A DNA stretch of 64,000 nucleotides from contig NZ_JAHBDK010000028.1 of NCBI RefSeq assembly GCF_019956415.1, forward strand, positions 1 through 64,000, given 5' to 3'. Both the position numbers and the translations under genes were made by a program. The stretch comes from Pseudomonas sp. GL-B-19 (GTDB lineage: Bacteria > Pseudomonadota > Gammaproteobacteria > Pseudomonadales > Pseudomonadaceae). Shown piece by piece: positions 45,308-53,870 of the stretch. Each line of letters begins with the position of its first letter. The first letter of the stretch is position 1. Under the pieces are notes generated by a model. It saw only the letters and a list, made by a program, of their open reading frames with translations, ran no database searches and was not told where the DNA came from.

Positions 45308-46528
45308 TTAAGCCGCATCGCGCTTGGCGTCGTTGCGGTAAGCCTCTACCGCGTCGATCAAGGCTTGAAGAATCTCGGCGCTCTCGCCGATCACCGACAG
45401 GTCGGCCCGTTTGATCATGTCGCAGCCAGGATCGAGGTTGATTGCCACCACCTTGTCGCAGGCACCGATGCCTTGCAGGTGCTGGATCGCCCCGGAAATC
45501 CCCACGGCCACGTAAACCCGCGCGGTCACCCAGGTGCCGGATGCGCCAACCTGACGGTCACGGGCCATAAAGCCATCGTCCACCGCCACACGGGACGCGC
45601 CTTCGGTGGCGCCCAACGCTTCGGCGGTCCTGTGGAAAAGTCCCCAGTCCTTGACCCCGTTGCCGCCAGAGAAGATGAACTCGGCTTCGGCCATCGGAAT
45701 CGCCGCCGGATCCACCGCCACCGCACCCAAGTCCTCGATACGCGACAAACTGCGCGCCACGGCTGTGGATAACTCCACTGGCAAGGCTTCGTGACGGGTT
45801 TCGCTGACTGGTTCGGCGCATTCGGCAGCCGCCAGAATCAACCGGGCAACCGGACGCGCGAGGTCTTGCAGACCGGCACCAGCGCGGCCGATACATTCCT
45901 GATCCTTGACCTGCCAGACCCGCGTGGCCGGGCGTTCACCCAGTGCGGCGGCAAAGCGCCGGCCGAGCTCACCACCGCCGCTGCGACTGTCCGGCAGTAA
46001 CCAGTGACGCGGGCTGAACTGGTTATCCACAGCCCGCAGACCCTGGACACGTTGTTCCGGTGCATAACCGCTGAATTCGTCGCCCTCCAATACCAGCAAG
46101 CGGTCAACGCCTGCGGTGGCAAAGGCATTCTCTTTGTGCTCGCCAAAGACCACAGCCAATACCGCGCCGTCCTTGCCGGCCAATTGATGAGCCAGGCCCA
46201 ACAAATCGCGGTCGTGGCTGCTCAAACGGCCACCGACCATGTCCGGCACGACACTGATGTAAAACGCAGGTGCAGGCACCTGATGCAGCGGCAATTGCAC
46301 TTCAACAGCGGCAGTGCGTTTAGTCGCCCCGCCCTGCTGAGCGCCGCTGCGGTCAATGCGCTTGATGCCGTTGGGGCCGATAAAACCGATGCCATGCAGA
46401 TTCTTGCGGATGACGCCGTTCGGCCCCATCCAGCTGTGTTGCGCCGGTTGCATGGCCGCGTGCAGCGGGTGCAGGCGGTTGCGGGCAATCCATTCGGCGC
46501 GGGGGTCGCGGCGGATAATATCGCTCAT
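45308..46528 (-). CDS. etfA: Electron-transfer flavoprotein alpha-like subunit of the dgc cluster
   Basis: A 406-residue ETF alpha homologue, longer than usual (about 310) by an N-terminal domain with IIRRDPRAEWIARNRLHPLHAAM. The FAD-binding C-terminus has YVAVGISGAIQHLQGIGACDKVVAINLDPGCDMIKRADLSVIGE, the family signature. Starts at ATG 46528, sharing one base with the dgcB stop (TGATG). Operon order dgcA-dgcB-etfA-etfB gives an electron route from dimethylglycine to the quinone pool. Confidence 0.92.
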   Translation of the reverse strand: MSDIIRRDPRAEWIARNRLHPLHAAMQPAQHSWMGPNGVIRKNLHGIGFIGPNGIKRIDRSGAQQGGATKRTAAVEVQLPLHQVPAPAFYISVVPDMVGGRLSSHDRDLLGLAHQLAGKDGAVLAVVFGEHKENAFATAGVDRLLVLEGDEFSGYAPEQRVQGLRAVDNQFSPRHWLLPDSRSGGGELGRRFAAALGERPATRVWQVKDQECIGRAGAGLQDLARPVARLILAAAECAEPVSETRHEALPVELSTAVARSLSRIEDLGAVAVDPAAIPMAEAEFIFSGGNGVKDWGLFHRTAEALGATEGASRVAVDDGFMARDRQVGASGTWVTARVYVAVGISGAIQHLQGIGACDKVVAINLDPGCDMIKRADLSVIGESAEILQALIDAVEAYRNDAKRDAA

Positions 46529-48477
46529 CAGTGGGCCTCCGCGGGTTCACGTTGGGCCGGTGCAGCCGGTTTGCTCGGTGCGGCATCTTCGAGCAATGCA
46601 TCGGCGACCAGTTCGGCGATGTCCTTGATCAGCGGACGCGGTTCGACCACGCCTTCAAGCATCGCGGTGCATTGCGGACAACCCACGGCCACCAGTTCGG
46701 CGCCGGTTTCGCGGATGTCTTCCATGCGCATGTCAGGGATCCGTTGCTTGCCCGGAATGTCGGTGATCGGCGCACCGCCACCACCGCCGCAGCAGCGCGA
46801 GCGGAATCCGGAGCGTTGCATCTCTTTCACTTCAATCCCAAGGGCGCGCAGCACTTCGCGCGGCGCCTCGTATTCACCGTTGTAGCGACCGAGGTAGCAC
46901 GGGTCGTGATAGGTCACGCTGCTGCCTTTGTGTTGACCGAGGTTCAGGGCGCCAGCGTCGATGATTTCCGCCATGTAGGTGCTGTGGTGCTGCACGAGGT
47001 AGTTGCCGTCGAAGGCGCCGTACTCGTTTTTCAGCACGTGGAAGCTGTGCGGGTCGCAGGTGACGATGCGGTTGAAGCTGTACTTGGCCAGGGTCTGGAT
47101 ATTGCGCTTGGCCAACAGCTGGAACGTTGCTTCGTCGCCCAGGCGTCGGGCCACGTCACCGCTGTCGCGCTCTTCCAGACCGAGTACCGCGAAGTCGACC
47201 TTGGCCGCTTTCAGCACTTTGACGAAGGCACGCAGGGTGCGCTGGTTGCGCATGTCGAAAGCACCGTCGCCGACCCAGAACAGCACGTCGACGGATTTCT
47301 TCTCGCTCATCAGCGTGAGGTTCAGGTCCGCCGCCCAGTTCATCCGCCCGCCCGGTGCAAAGCCGCCAGGGTTGTCGGTGGCAATCAGGTTTTCGAGGAC
47401 TTCGGCGCCTTTGTTTGGCGTGGCACCTTTTTCCAGGGTCAGATGGCGGCGCATGTCGACGATGGCGTCGACGTGCTCGATCATCATCGGGCATTCCTCG
47501 ACGCAGGCGCGGCAAGTGGTGCAGGACCACAGGGTTTCAGCGTCCACCAGACCGTTGACGATCGGTTGATGCGGGTTGCCTGCGTGTTCACCGATGGCTT
47601 TGCCTGGATACGGGCTACCGGCGAACTTGGCATCGGTGCCACCAGCCAGACCGACCACCATGTCCTGAATCAGTTTTTTCGGGTTCAGCGGCTGGCCGGC
47701 GGCGTAGGCCGGGCACGCGGCTTCGCATTTACCGCACTGCACACAGGCGTCGAAGCCGAGCAGTTGGTTCCAGGTGAAATCCTTGGGTTTTTCCACGCCC
47801 AGCGGCGCGGTCGGGTCGTTGAGGTCCAGCGGCTTCAAACCGGTGGAACGGCCGCCATTAAAACGCTCGGCGCGACGGTGCCAGGCCAGGTGCAGCGCAC
47901 CGGCGAAGGCGTGCTTCATCGGCCCGCCCCAGGTCATGCCGAAGAACAGTTCCGAAACGCCCCACAACACGCCGACGCCAAGGATCGCAGCTACCAGCCA
48001 ACCACCGAAGTTTTCCGGAAGGATGCCGGCGACCGGCAGGGTCAACAGGAAGAACGATGCCGAGAACGCCAACAGGCTTTTCGGCAGGCGCATCCACGGG
48101 CCTTTGGACAAACGGGCCGGAGGGTTGCGCCGACGCAGGTAGACGAAGATCGCACCGACGAACATCACTGCCGTCATCAACAGCAATGCATAACCAAGGA
48201 TGCGGTTATGCAGGCCGAAACCGTGAACCAGAATCGCCAGCACGATGGACGCCACCGCACCACCGGCCGTGGCGACGTGGGTGTTGGCGATATATTTGTC
48301 CCGCGCGACGACATGGTGCAAATCGACCATGTAGCGCTTGGGCATGGCGAACAGGCCGCCGATCAGGTCGACTTTCGAAGCCCGGCCCCGGCGCCACATA
48401 GCCACCCGCCGCAATGCGCCGAGGACAGCAAGGCCCAGGGCAGCGAACAACAGGATTGGAAGAAGGGTGTTCAACAT
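46528..48477 (-). CDS. dgcB: Dimethylglycine catabolism protein DgcB
   Basis: A 649-residue membrane-bound iron-sulfur protein. N-terminal helices (about 5-25, 75-110, 135-190), then two [4Fe-4S] ferredoxin motifs (CVQCGKCEAACP about 235-246; CTTCRACVEECP about 315-326) and two CCG domains (HDPCYLGRYNGEYEAPRE and CCGGGGGAP). Resembles heterodisulfide reductase/GlpC-type proteins, which pass electrons to membrane quinone. In P. aeruginosa dgcB is needed for dimethylglycine growth. Starts at ATG 48477. Overlaps etfA by one base. About 175 bases and a REP separate it from dgcA. Confidence 0.94.
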   Translation of the reverse strand: MLNTLLPILLFAALGLAVLGALRRVAMWRRGRASKVDLIGGLFAMPKRYMVDLHHVVARDKYIANTHVATAGGAVASIVLAILVHGFGLHNRILGYALLLMTAVMFVGAIFVYLRRRNPPARLSKGPWMRLPKSLLAFSASFFLLTLPVAGILPENFGGWLVAAILGVGVLWGVSELFFGMTWGGPMKHAFAGALHLAWHRRAERFNGGRSTGLKPLDLNDPTAPLGVEKPKDFTWNQLLGFDACVQCGKCEAACPAYAAGQPLNPKKLIQDMVVGLAGGTDAKFAGSPYPGKAIGEHAGNPHQPIVNGLVDAETLWSCTTCRACVEECPMMIEHVDAIVDMRRHLTLEKGATPNKGAEVLENLIATDNPGGFAPGGRMNWAADLNLTLMSEKKSVDVLFWVGDGAFDMRNQRTLRAFVKVLKAAKVDFAVLGLEERDSGDVARRLGDEATFQLLAKRNIQTLAKYSFNRIVTCDPHSFHVLKNEYGAFDGNYLVQHHSTYMAEIIDAGALNLGQHKGSSVTYHDPCYLGRYNGEYEAPREVLRALGIEVKEMQRSGFRSRCCGGGGGAPITDIPGKQRIPDMRMEDIRETGAELVAVGCPQCTAMLEGVVEPRPLIKDIAELVADALLEDAAPSKPAAPAQREPAEAH

Positions 48478-48540
48478 GGTGGAGCTCCCAAAGACCGCAG
48501 GGTCTTGCAGGCCAAACTACCTGGATGCCTTGCCCGAATC

Positions 48541-48640
48541 CCTGTAGGAGCAGAGCTTGCTCGCGATGGCGGTATTTCTACCGCCAAAGATGCATCGGAA
48601 GTTCCAACGCTATCGCGGGCAAGCCTTGCTCCTACAGGTT
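48541..48640. repeat. REP inverted pair between dgcA and dgcB
   Basis: TGTAGGAGCAGAGCTTGCTCGCGAT at 48543 and CTATCGCGGGCAAGCCTTGCTCCTACAGG ending at 48638, a degenerate class 1 variant pair. An exact TTATCCACA (48639-48647) follows immediately. Confidence 0.8.
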
Positions 48641-48652
48641 ATCCACAAGCTC

Positions 48653-50713
48653 TTAGAAATCCTTGCACAACCGCAGGGCGTCATAGATCGCCGCGTGGGT
48701 GTTGCGCTGCGCCACGCAGTCGCCGATGCGGAACAGCAAGTAGCCGTCGCCCGCCTGGCTCAGTGAAGGTTGCGGCTTGATCGCGAACAGGGCTTCGATG
48801 TCCATCTGGCCTTTGTTGCGCGAGCCTTCCTTCAGGGCGTAGTAGATTTCTTCGTCCGGACGCACGCCGTTTTCGACGACGACCTGGTCCACCACCCGCT
48901 CCTCTTTGGCGCCGGTGTATTCGTTTTCCAGCACCGCCACCAGCTTGTCGCCTTCGCGGTAGACCTTCTCCAGCATCATGTCCCCGGTCATGATCACTTC
49001 TTTCGGGTACATGCTGCGGTAGTACGTCGGGAACGACGTGCCGCCAATCGCCACGCCCGGCTTGATGTCGTCAGTGACGATCTCGACCTGGCTGCCTTTG
49101 TCGGCGAGGAAGTCGGCGGTCGACATCCCGGTGAACTCGCAAATGGTGTCGTAGACCAGCACGTTCTTGCCCGGCGCAACCTTGCCGTCGAGGATGTCCC
49201 AGCTGCTGACTACCAGGCCTTCAGCCGCGCCCCAGTGTTCGTTCTGCTCCAGGAACGGATGACCGCCAACGGCGAGCACCACCACATCCGGACGCAGATC
49301 GAGAATAGTCGCTGCATCGGCCGCCACGCCCAGGCGCAGGTCGACTTTCAAACGCGCCAGTTCCAGCTGGAACCAACGGGTGATACCGGCAATCTGGTCC
49401 CGTTGCGGGGCTTTCGAGGCCGTCGTGATCTGGCCGCCGATGAATTCTTTCTTCTCGAACAGGGTCACGTCGTGGCCACGTTCGGCCGACACACGCGCCG
49501 CTTCCATCCCGGCAGGACCGGCACCGACCACCACAACCTTGCGCTTCACACCGGTCGATTTCTCGATGATGTGCGGCACGCCCATGTACTCACGGGAGGT
49601 CGCGGCGTTCTGGATGCACAGCACGTCCAGGCCTTGATACTGACGGTCGATGCAATAGTTGGCGCCGACGCATTGTTTGATCTGGTCGACCTGGCCCATT
49701 TTGATCTTGGCGATCAGGTGCGGGTCGGCGATGTGGGCGCGGGTCATGCCGACCATGTCCACATAGCCGCCTTCCAGAATACGGGTCGCCTGGTTCGGGT
49801 CCTTGATGTTCTGCGCATGCAGTACCGGGGCCTTGACCACTTCCTTGATACCGGCCGCCAAGTGCAAAAACGGCTCCGGTGGATAACTCATGTTCGGAAT
49901 CACGTTGGCCAGGGTGTTGTGGGTGTCGCAACCCGAACCCACCACGCCGATGAAGTCGATCATGCCGGTGTCGTCGTAATACTTGGCGATCTGCTTCATG
50001 TCCTCGTGGGACAAGCCGTCCGGGTGGAATTCATCACCGCACAGACGGATGCCGACGCAGAAATCGGGGCCGACTTCCGCCCGCACAGCCTTGATCACTT
50101 CCAGGCCGAAACGCATGCGGTTCTCGAAGCTACCGCCCCATTCGTCGGTACGTTTGTTGACCCGTGGGCTCCAGAACTGGTCGATCATGTGCTGGTGCAC
50201 CGCCGACAGTTCGACGCCGTCCAGGCCACCGGCCTTGGCGCGAGCTGCTGCGCTGGCGTAGTTGCCTATCACCCGCCAGATTTCTTCCGGCTCGATGGTT
50301 TTGCAGGTCGCGCGGTGCACCGGCTCGCGGATGCCCGACGGCGACAGCAGGGTTGGCCAGTGCTCGCCGTCCCAGCGGGAACGACGGCCCATGTGGGTAA
50401 TCTGGATCATGATCTTGGCGCCATGCTTGTGCATGGCATCGGCCAGGTTCTGGAAGTGCGGAATGATCCGGTCGTCGGCCAGGTTGACCGACTTCCACCA
50501 GCCTTGCGGGCTGTCGATGGCCACGCTGGAAGAACCGCCGCAAATCGCCAAGCCGATCCCGCCCTTGGCTTTCTCTTCGTAATACTTGACGTACCGGTCG
50601 GTGGTCATGCCGCCATCGGTGGCATACACCTCGGCATGCGCGGTGCTGAGCACGCGGTTACGGATGGTCAGTTTGCCGATCTGGATCGGCTGAAACATTG
50701 CTTCGAAAGCCAT
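48653..50713 (-). CDS. dgcA: Dimethylglycine catabolism protein DgcA
   Basis: A 686-residue flavoprotein of the trimethylamine dehydrogenase/2,4-dienoyl-CoA reductase family. OYE-type FMN barrel (about 1-340: LFQPIQIGKLTIRNRVLSTAH, HQHMIDQFWSPRVNKR), [4Fe-4S] site (QCVGANYCIDRQ and CIQNAATS) and two dinucleotide domains (about 385-640) starting VVVVGAGPAGMEAARVSAERG. Oxidises dimethylglycine to sarcosine. Starts at ATG 50713. First of the dgcA-dgcB-etfA-etfB series. Confidence 0.95.
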   Translation of the reverse strand: MAFEAMFQPIQIGKLTIRNRVLSTAHAEVYATDGGMTTDRYVKYYEEKAKGGIGLAICGGSSSVAIDSPQGWWKSVNLADDRIIPHFQNLADAMHKHGAKIMIQITHMGRRSRWDGEHWPTLLSPSGIREPVHRATCKTIEPEEIWRVIGNYASAAARAKAGGLDGVELSAVHQHMIDQFWSPRVNKRTDEWGGSFENRMRFGLEVIKAVRAEVGPDFCVGIRLCGDEFHPDGLSHEDMKQIAKYYDDTGMIDFIGVVGSGCDTHNTLANVIPNMSYPPEPFLHLAAGIKEVVKAPVLHAQNIKDPNQATRILEGGYVDMVGMTRAHIADPHLIAKIKMGQVDQIKQCVGANYCIDRQYQGLDVLCIQNAATSREYMGVPHIIEKSTGVKRKVVVVGAGPAGMEAARVSAERGHDVTLFEKKEFIGGQITTASKAPQRDQIAGITRWFQLELARLKVDLRLGVAADAATILDLRPDVVVLAVGGHPFLEQNEHWGAAEGLVVSSWDILDGKVAPGKNVLVYDTICEFTGMSTADFLADKGSQVEIVTDDIKPGVAIGGTSFPTYYRSMYPKEVIMTGDMMLEKVYREGDKLVAVLENEYTGAKEERVVDQVVVENGVRPDEEIYYALKEGSRNKGQMDIEALFAIKPQPSLSQAGDGYLLFRIGDCVAQRNTHAAIYDALRLCKDF

Positions 50714-50728
50714 GGCGGGTTCCTCGAC

Positions 50729-51259
50729 TTACAACGGCTTGACGGTGAACAGGCCGTCGTCGTGGCCTTCTTCGGAGCCACCGTAGACTTGCTCGGCAAC
50801 TGTACGGATCTTGCTGCCACGGGCTTGCAGAATCTGGTCCATGGCACCGGCAAACCAGCCGGTGAACATGTAGTCGACCTTGCGCCCGACCTTGCCGTAC
50901 ACGTAGACGAACGCCGAGTGTTCGAGCTTGACGCTGGCAGTGCCCTTGTCGAGGTCGATATCCTGGATCTTGAACAGACCCCAGCCACGTTGCGACAGGC
51001 GCTTCATGTAGTGCTCGAATACCGCAACGCCTTCCAGGCCGTGGCATTCAGCTTCTTTTTCACACCAGTGCCAGGCGGACTTGTAGCCGGCCTTGTAGAG
51101 GATTTCAGCGTAGGCTTCGGCGCCCAGCACTTCCTCGATGCCCATGTGGTTATTTACGAAGAAGTGACGTGGCACGTACAGCATTGGCAGGGCGTCGGAG
51201 GTCCAGACACCGGTTTCGCTGTCGACTTCGATTGGCAATTGCGGGGCGATTTTAGCCAT
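50729..51259 (-). CDS. DUF5943 / V4R-like protein upstream of dgcA
   Basis: A 176-residue protein that belongs to the DUF5943 (V4R-related) family in my recollection. Family-typical parts: LYVPRHFFVNNHMGIEEVLG, YKSAWHWCEKEAE and HSAFVYVYGKVGRKVDYMFTGWFAGAMDQIL. V4R folds bind small molecules or haem. Starts at ATG 51259; the 21-base extension is not family-like. It lies 15 bases before dgcA, so it is co-transcribed, and might be an accessory protein of dimethylglycine oxidation. Function unknown. Confidence 0.8.
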   Translation of the reverse strand: MAKIAPQLPIEVDSETGVWTSDALPMLYVPRHFFVNNHMGIEEVLGAEAYAEILYKAGYKSAWHWCEKEAECHGLEGVAVFEHYMKRLSQRGWGLFKIQDIDLDKGTASVKLEHSAFVYVYGKVGRKVDYMFTGWFAGAMDQILQARGSKIRTVAEQVYGGSEEGHDDGLFTVKPL

Positions 51260-51302
51260 GGGTAAAGCTCCAGAATTCAATGTGTTGAGGCGATAGCTAG
51301 CC

Positions 51303-51403
51303 GTAGCAGCTGTCGAGCCTGCGAGGCTGCGTTGGGCTGCGAAGCGGCCCCCGAGGGCGGTCCTTCGGACCGCAACGCAGCCTCGTGCCTCGGCAGCTGC
51401 TAC
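51303..51403. repeat. Long inverted repeat (GTAGCAGCTG class)
   Basis: GTAGCAGCTGTCGAGCCTGCGAGGCTGCGTTG (in pieces) at 51303 pairs with CAACGCAGCCTCGTGCCTCGGCAGCTGCTAC to 51403; a 30-base inner pair (CCCTTCGGACCG-like loop) lies between. A third palindrome class unlike the REPs above, in the 170-base gap between the dipeptidase and DUF5943 genes. Confidence 0.85.
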
Positions 51404-51428
51404 AAAGATCGTTGTTTAAAAAGTGGCG

Positions 51429-52406
51429 TTATTCGCCCCAGACGTCCTTGAGGACGTTCACCCAGTTCTCGCCCATGATCTTGCGCACCACGCGCTCGGA
51501 ATGGCCGCGCTTGAGCAAGGTTTCGGTCAGGTTCGGGAACTCGCCGACGGTGCGGATGCCCAGCGGGTTGATGATCTTGCCGAAGCTGGTGAGACGGCGG
51601 GCGTAGCCTTTGTCGTGGGTCAGGTATTCGAAGAAGTCCTGGCCATGGCCCTGGGTGAAGTCGGTGCCGATACCGATGGCGTCTTCGCCGACGATATTCA
51701 TCACGTACTCGATGGCTTCGGCGTAATCGTCGATGGTCGAATCGATGCCCTTGGCGAGGAACGGCGCGAACATGGTCACGCCGACGAAACCGCCGTGATC
51801 GGCGATGAACTTCAGTTCTTCATCAGACTTGTTGCGCGGGTGAACTTTCAGACCCGATGGCAGGCAGTGGGAGTAGCACACCGGTTTCTTAGATTCGAGG
51901 ATGACTTCTTCAGAAGTCTTGGAGCCCACATGAGACAGGTCGCACATGACGCCAACGCGGTTCATCTCGGCGACAATTTCACGACCGAAACCCGACAGGC
52001 CGCCATCGCGCTCGTAGCAGCCAGTGCCCACCAGGTTCTGGGTGTTGTAGCACATCTGCACAATGCCGACGCCGAGCTGCTTGAACACCTCGACGTAGCC
52101 AATCTGGTCTTCGAACGCGTGAGCATTCTGGAAGCCAAAAAGGATGCCGGTCTTGCCTTGCTCTTTGGCCTTGCGGATGTCGGCGGTGGTGCGCACCGGA
52201 ATCACCAGGTCGCTGTTCTCGCGGATCAACTTCTGGCTCGCAGCAATGTTGTTGACGGTGGCCTGGAAGCCCTCCCACACCGACACGGTGCAGTTGGCCG
52301 CGGTCAGACCGCCCTTGCGCATGTCTTCGAACAGCTCACGGTTCCACTTGGCAATAATCAAACCGTCGATAACGATGCTGTCGGCGTGCAATTCGGCTGG
52401 GCTCAT
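51429..52406 (-). CDS. Membrane dipeptidase-like metallohydrolase
   Basis: A 325-residue protein of the renal dipeptidase (peptidase M19) family. Metal ligand blocks: DGLIIAKWNRE (the usual HxD has become N.. here), GVMCDLSHVGSKTSEEVILESKKPVCYSH with the D..H pair and H, and IGIGTDFTQGHGQDFF. The N-terminal HxD motif is not visible; the residues around DGLII are different, so activity needs proof. I chose ATG 52406. It precedes the DUF5943-dgcAB genes in P. aeruginosa too, which hints at a role in this catabolism. Confidence 0.8.
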   Translation of the reverse strand: MSPAELHADSIVIDGLIIAKWNRELFEDMRKGGLTAANCTVSVWEGFQATVNNIAASQKLIRENSDLVIPVRTTADIRKAKEQGKTGILFGFQNAHAFEDQIGYVEVFKQLGVGIVQMCYNTQNLVGTGCYERDGGLSGFGREIVAEMNRVGVMCDLSHVGSKTSEEVILESKKPVCYSHCLPSGLKVHPRNKSDEELKFIADHGGFVGVTMFAPFLAKGIDSTIDDYAEAIEYVMNIVGEDAIGIGTDFTQGHGQDFFEYLTHDKGYARRLTSFGKIINPLGIRTVGEFPNLTETLLKRGHSERVVRKIMGENWVNVLKDVWGE

Positions 52407-52640
52407 CAGGCTGTCCCCTATTAGTAATTCATGCGCCGAATCGTGTGCCGGCGCTTTGGGGCCAGCATATGCCTGAGGGAGGGGGCAGCCGGGTGCAAAA
52501 ACGACAGGGGGTTTGCCGAAAGCGTCAATCTGCGACAAAGGGTCGCCAACGGACGTCATGGGCCACCTGTTCAAGGGCCTGCGCATGGGCCAGAATTCCC
52601 GGCATTACTGAATGCACTATTGGATTGGGGCGGCGGCGCA

Positions 52641-53042
52641 ATGAAATCGATCTTCCTGGCTTTGGCACTGATAGCGACTGGCGTACACGCGGCTGAAGAG
52701 TCCGAAGACACCCCCTGCGACAAAGTCGAAAACGACATCCAGACCCTGGAATGCTCGGTCTACAGCAGAACCACCGCCGAAAACTTGCTCAAGGACAACT
52801 ACCAGAGCCTGGCCGAGCGCATGCAAACAGCCTACGGCAAGAACCCGGCACAACTGGCCGACATCACCGCCAAACTCAAGACCGCCCAGCAGCAATGGCT
52901 GAAGACCCGGGATGCGGATTGCGCGGTCGAGGCGTTTCCGGCGACCAGCGGTAGCAAGGCGTTCACCATTGCGCAGAATGACTGCGTGGCGCGGATGAGT
53001 GATGAGCGGTCGGAGTTTTTGGAGTCGATTGGGCAGGAATAA
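52641..53042 (+). CDS. LprI-family lysozyme inhibitor-like protein
   Basis: A 133-residue exported protein with a signal peptide (about 1-18, ALALIATGVHAAEE) and an LprI domain: CDKVENDIQTLECSVYSRTTAENLL, then LADITAKLKTAQQQWLKTRDADCAVEA and QNDCVARMSDERSEFLESI. Four conserved cysteines form two disulfides. LprI-type proteins inhibit lysozyme in Mycobacterium; here it is by similarity. I chose ATG 52641. Followed closely by an XRE gene. Confidence 0.8.
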   Translation: MKSIFLALALIATGVHAAEESEDTPCDKVENDIQTLECSVYSRTTAENLLKDNYQSLAERMQTAYGKNPAQLADITAKLKTAQQQWLKTRDADCAVEAFPATSGSKAFTIAQNDCVARMSDERSEFLESIGQE

Positions 53043-53052
53043 ACTTATAAGA

Positions 53053-53283
53053 ATGGAGAATCATTTGATCCCACACGAAGTTGTCAGCCGCATTGTTGAC
53101 GGCGCCCTACCCGTCAGGGCTTGGCGCGAACATCTGAACCTTACTCAGGATGAAGTTGCCAAACGCATGGGCATCTCCCAACCGGCCTTCGCCCAACAGG
53201 AGACGGTCGCCAAACCCCGCAAGGCAACTCGCGAGAAAATTGCCGCAGCTTTTGGCATCAATGCCGATCAACTTGAGCTGTAA
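53053..53283 (+). CDS. XRE-type helix-turn-helix protein (orphan antitoxin-like)
   Basis: A 76-residue regulator. HTH (about 20-70): LNLTQDEVAKRMGISQPAFAQQE then KATREKIAAAFGINADQLEL. The start may be ATG 53053 or TTG 53068, which follows GGAGAATCA. The sequence is like HigA/RelB-type antitoxins that usually follow a RelE-type toxin, but no toxin gene is next to it, and the preceding gene is lprI-like. It could be an orphan antitoxin or a small regulator. Confidence 0.75.
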   Translation: MENHLIPHEVVSRIVDGALPVRAWREHLNLTQDEVAKRMGISQPAFAQQETVAKPRKATREKIAAAFGINADQLEL

Positions 53284-53315
53284 GCTGCACACCATCAGCC
53301 AGTTAAGGAATTCAA

Positions 53316-53732
53316 ATGAAAGTCTGCGGCATCGAAATCAAAGGCAGCGAAGCAATCATCGCCGTGGCCTCCCTCGACGACCAAGTGCTGAGCCACGTTG
53401 CGCTGGCCACCAAGAAAATCGCCCTCGACGATGACGAGGACGCGGCGAACGTCAAAGTCTTTGCCGCTCAGGTCGCGTCGTTCGTGCGTGAGAACTCCAT
53501 CGACCGGATCGCGATAAAGAAGCGCAGCAAGAAAGGCGAATTCGCGGGTGGGCCGACCACGTTCAAGATCGAAGGTGTTTTCCAGTTGCTGGAGAATTGC
53601 GAGGTGACGCTGCTGTCGCCGCAGACGATTAACGCACAGAACAAGAAGTTTGATTTTGAGCTGCCGGCGACGCTGAACAAGTATCAGCATGAAGCGTTTA
53701 AAGCGGCTTGCTCGGCGCTAATGAAGAAGTAG
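53316..53732 (+). CDS. DUF3010-family protein
   Basis: A 138-residue cytoplasmic protein, DUF3010. Conserved start MKVCGIEIKGSEAIIAVASLDDQ, then AIKKRSKKGEFAGGPTTFKIEG and INAQNKKFDFELPATLNKYQ. The fold resembles RNase H/actin-like nucleotide-binding domains in the sequence GIEIKGSEA, but function is unknown. Starts at ATG 53316, 32 bases after the XRE gene, probably same transcript. Confidence 0.8.
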   Translation: MKVCGIEIKGSEAIIAVASLDDQVLSHVALATKKIALDDDEDAANVKVFAAQVASFVRENSIDRIAIKKRSKKGEFAGGPTTFKIEGVFQLLENCEVTLLSPQTINAQNKKFDFELPATLNKYQHEAFKAACSALMKK

Positions 53733-53751
53733 GAGCCACAGCAGATCAACA

Positions 53752-53843
53752 CTGTGGGAGCGAGCCTGCTCGCGATAGCGGTGGATCAGTCGACATCAAG
53801 TTGTATGACAGACCGCCATCGCGAGCAGGCTCGCTCCCACAGG
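53752..53843. repeat. REP inverted pair (class 1)
   Basis: TGTGGGAGCGAGCCTGCTCGCGAT at 53752 and its complement ending near 53841, between the convergent DUF3010 and cdhR genes. Confidence 0.9.
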
Positions 53844-53870
53844 GGTCTATGGTGTTGTCGAAATCTGTGT

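Noticed and set aside
46531..51265. Two long plus-strand frames (749 aa at 46531 and 831 aa at 48770).
   Set aside because: They are antisense to dgcB and dgcA, have no domain signatures and are rich in His/Arg/Gly as expected for shadow frames.
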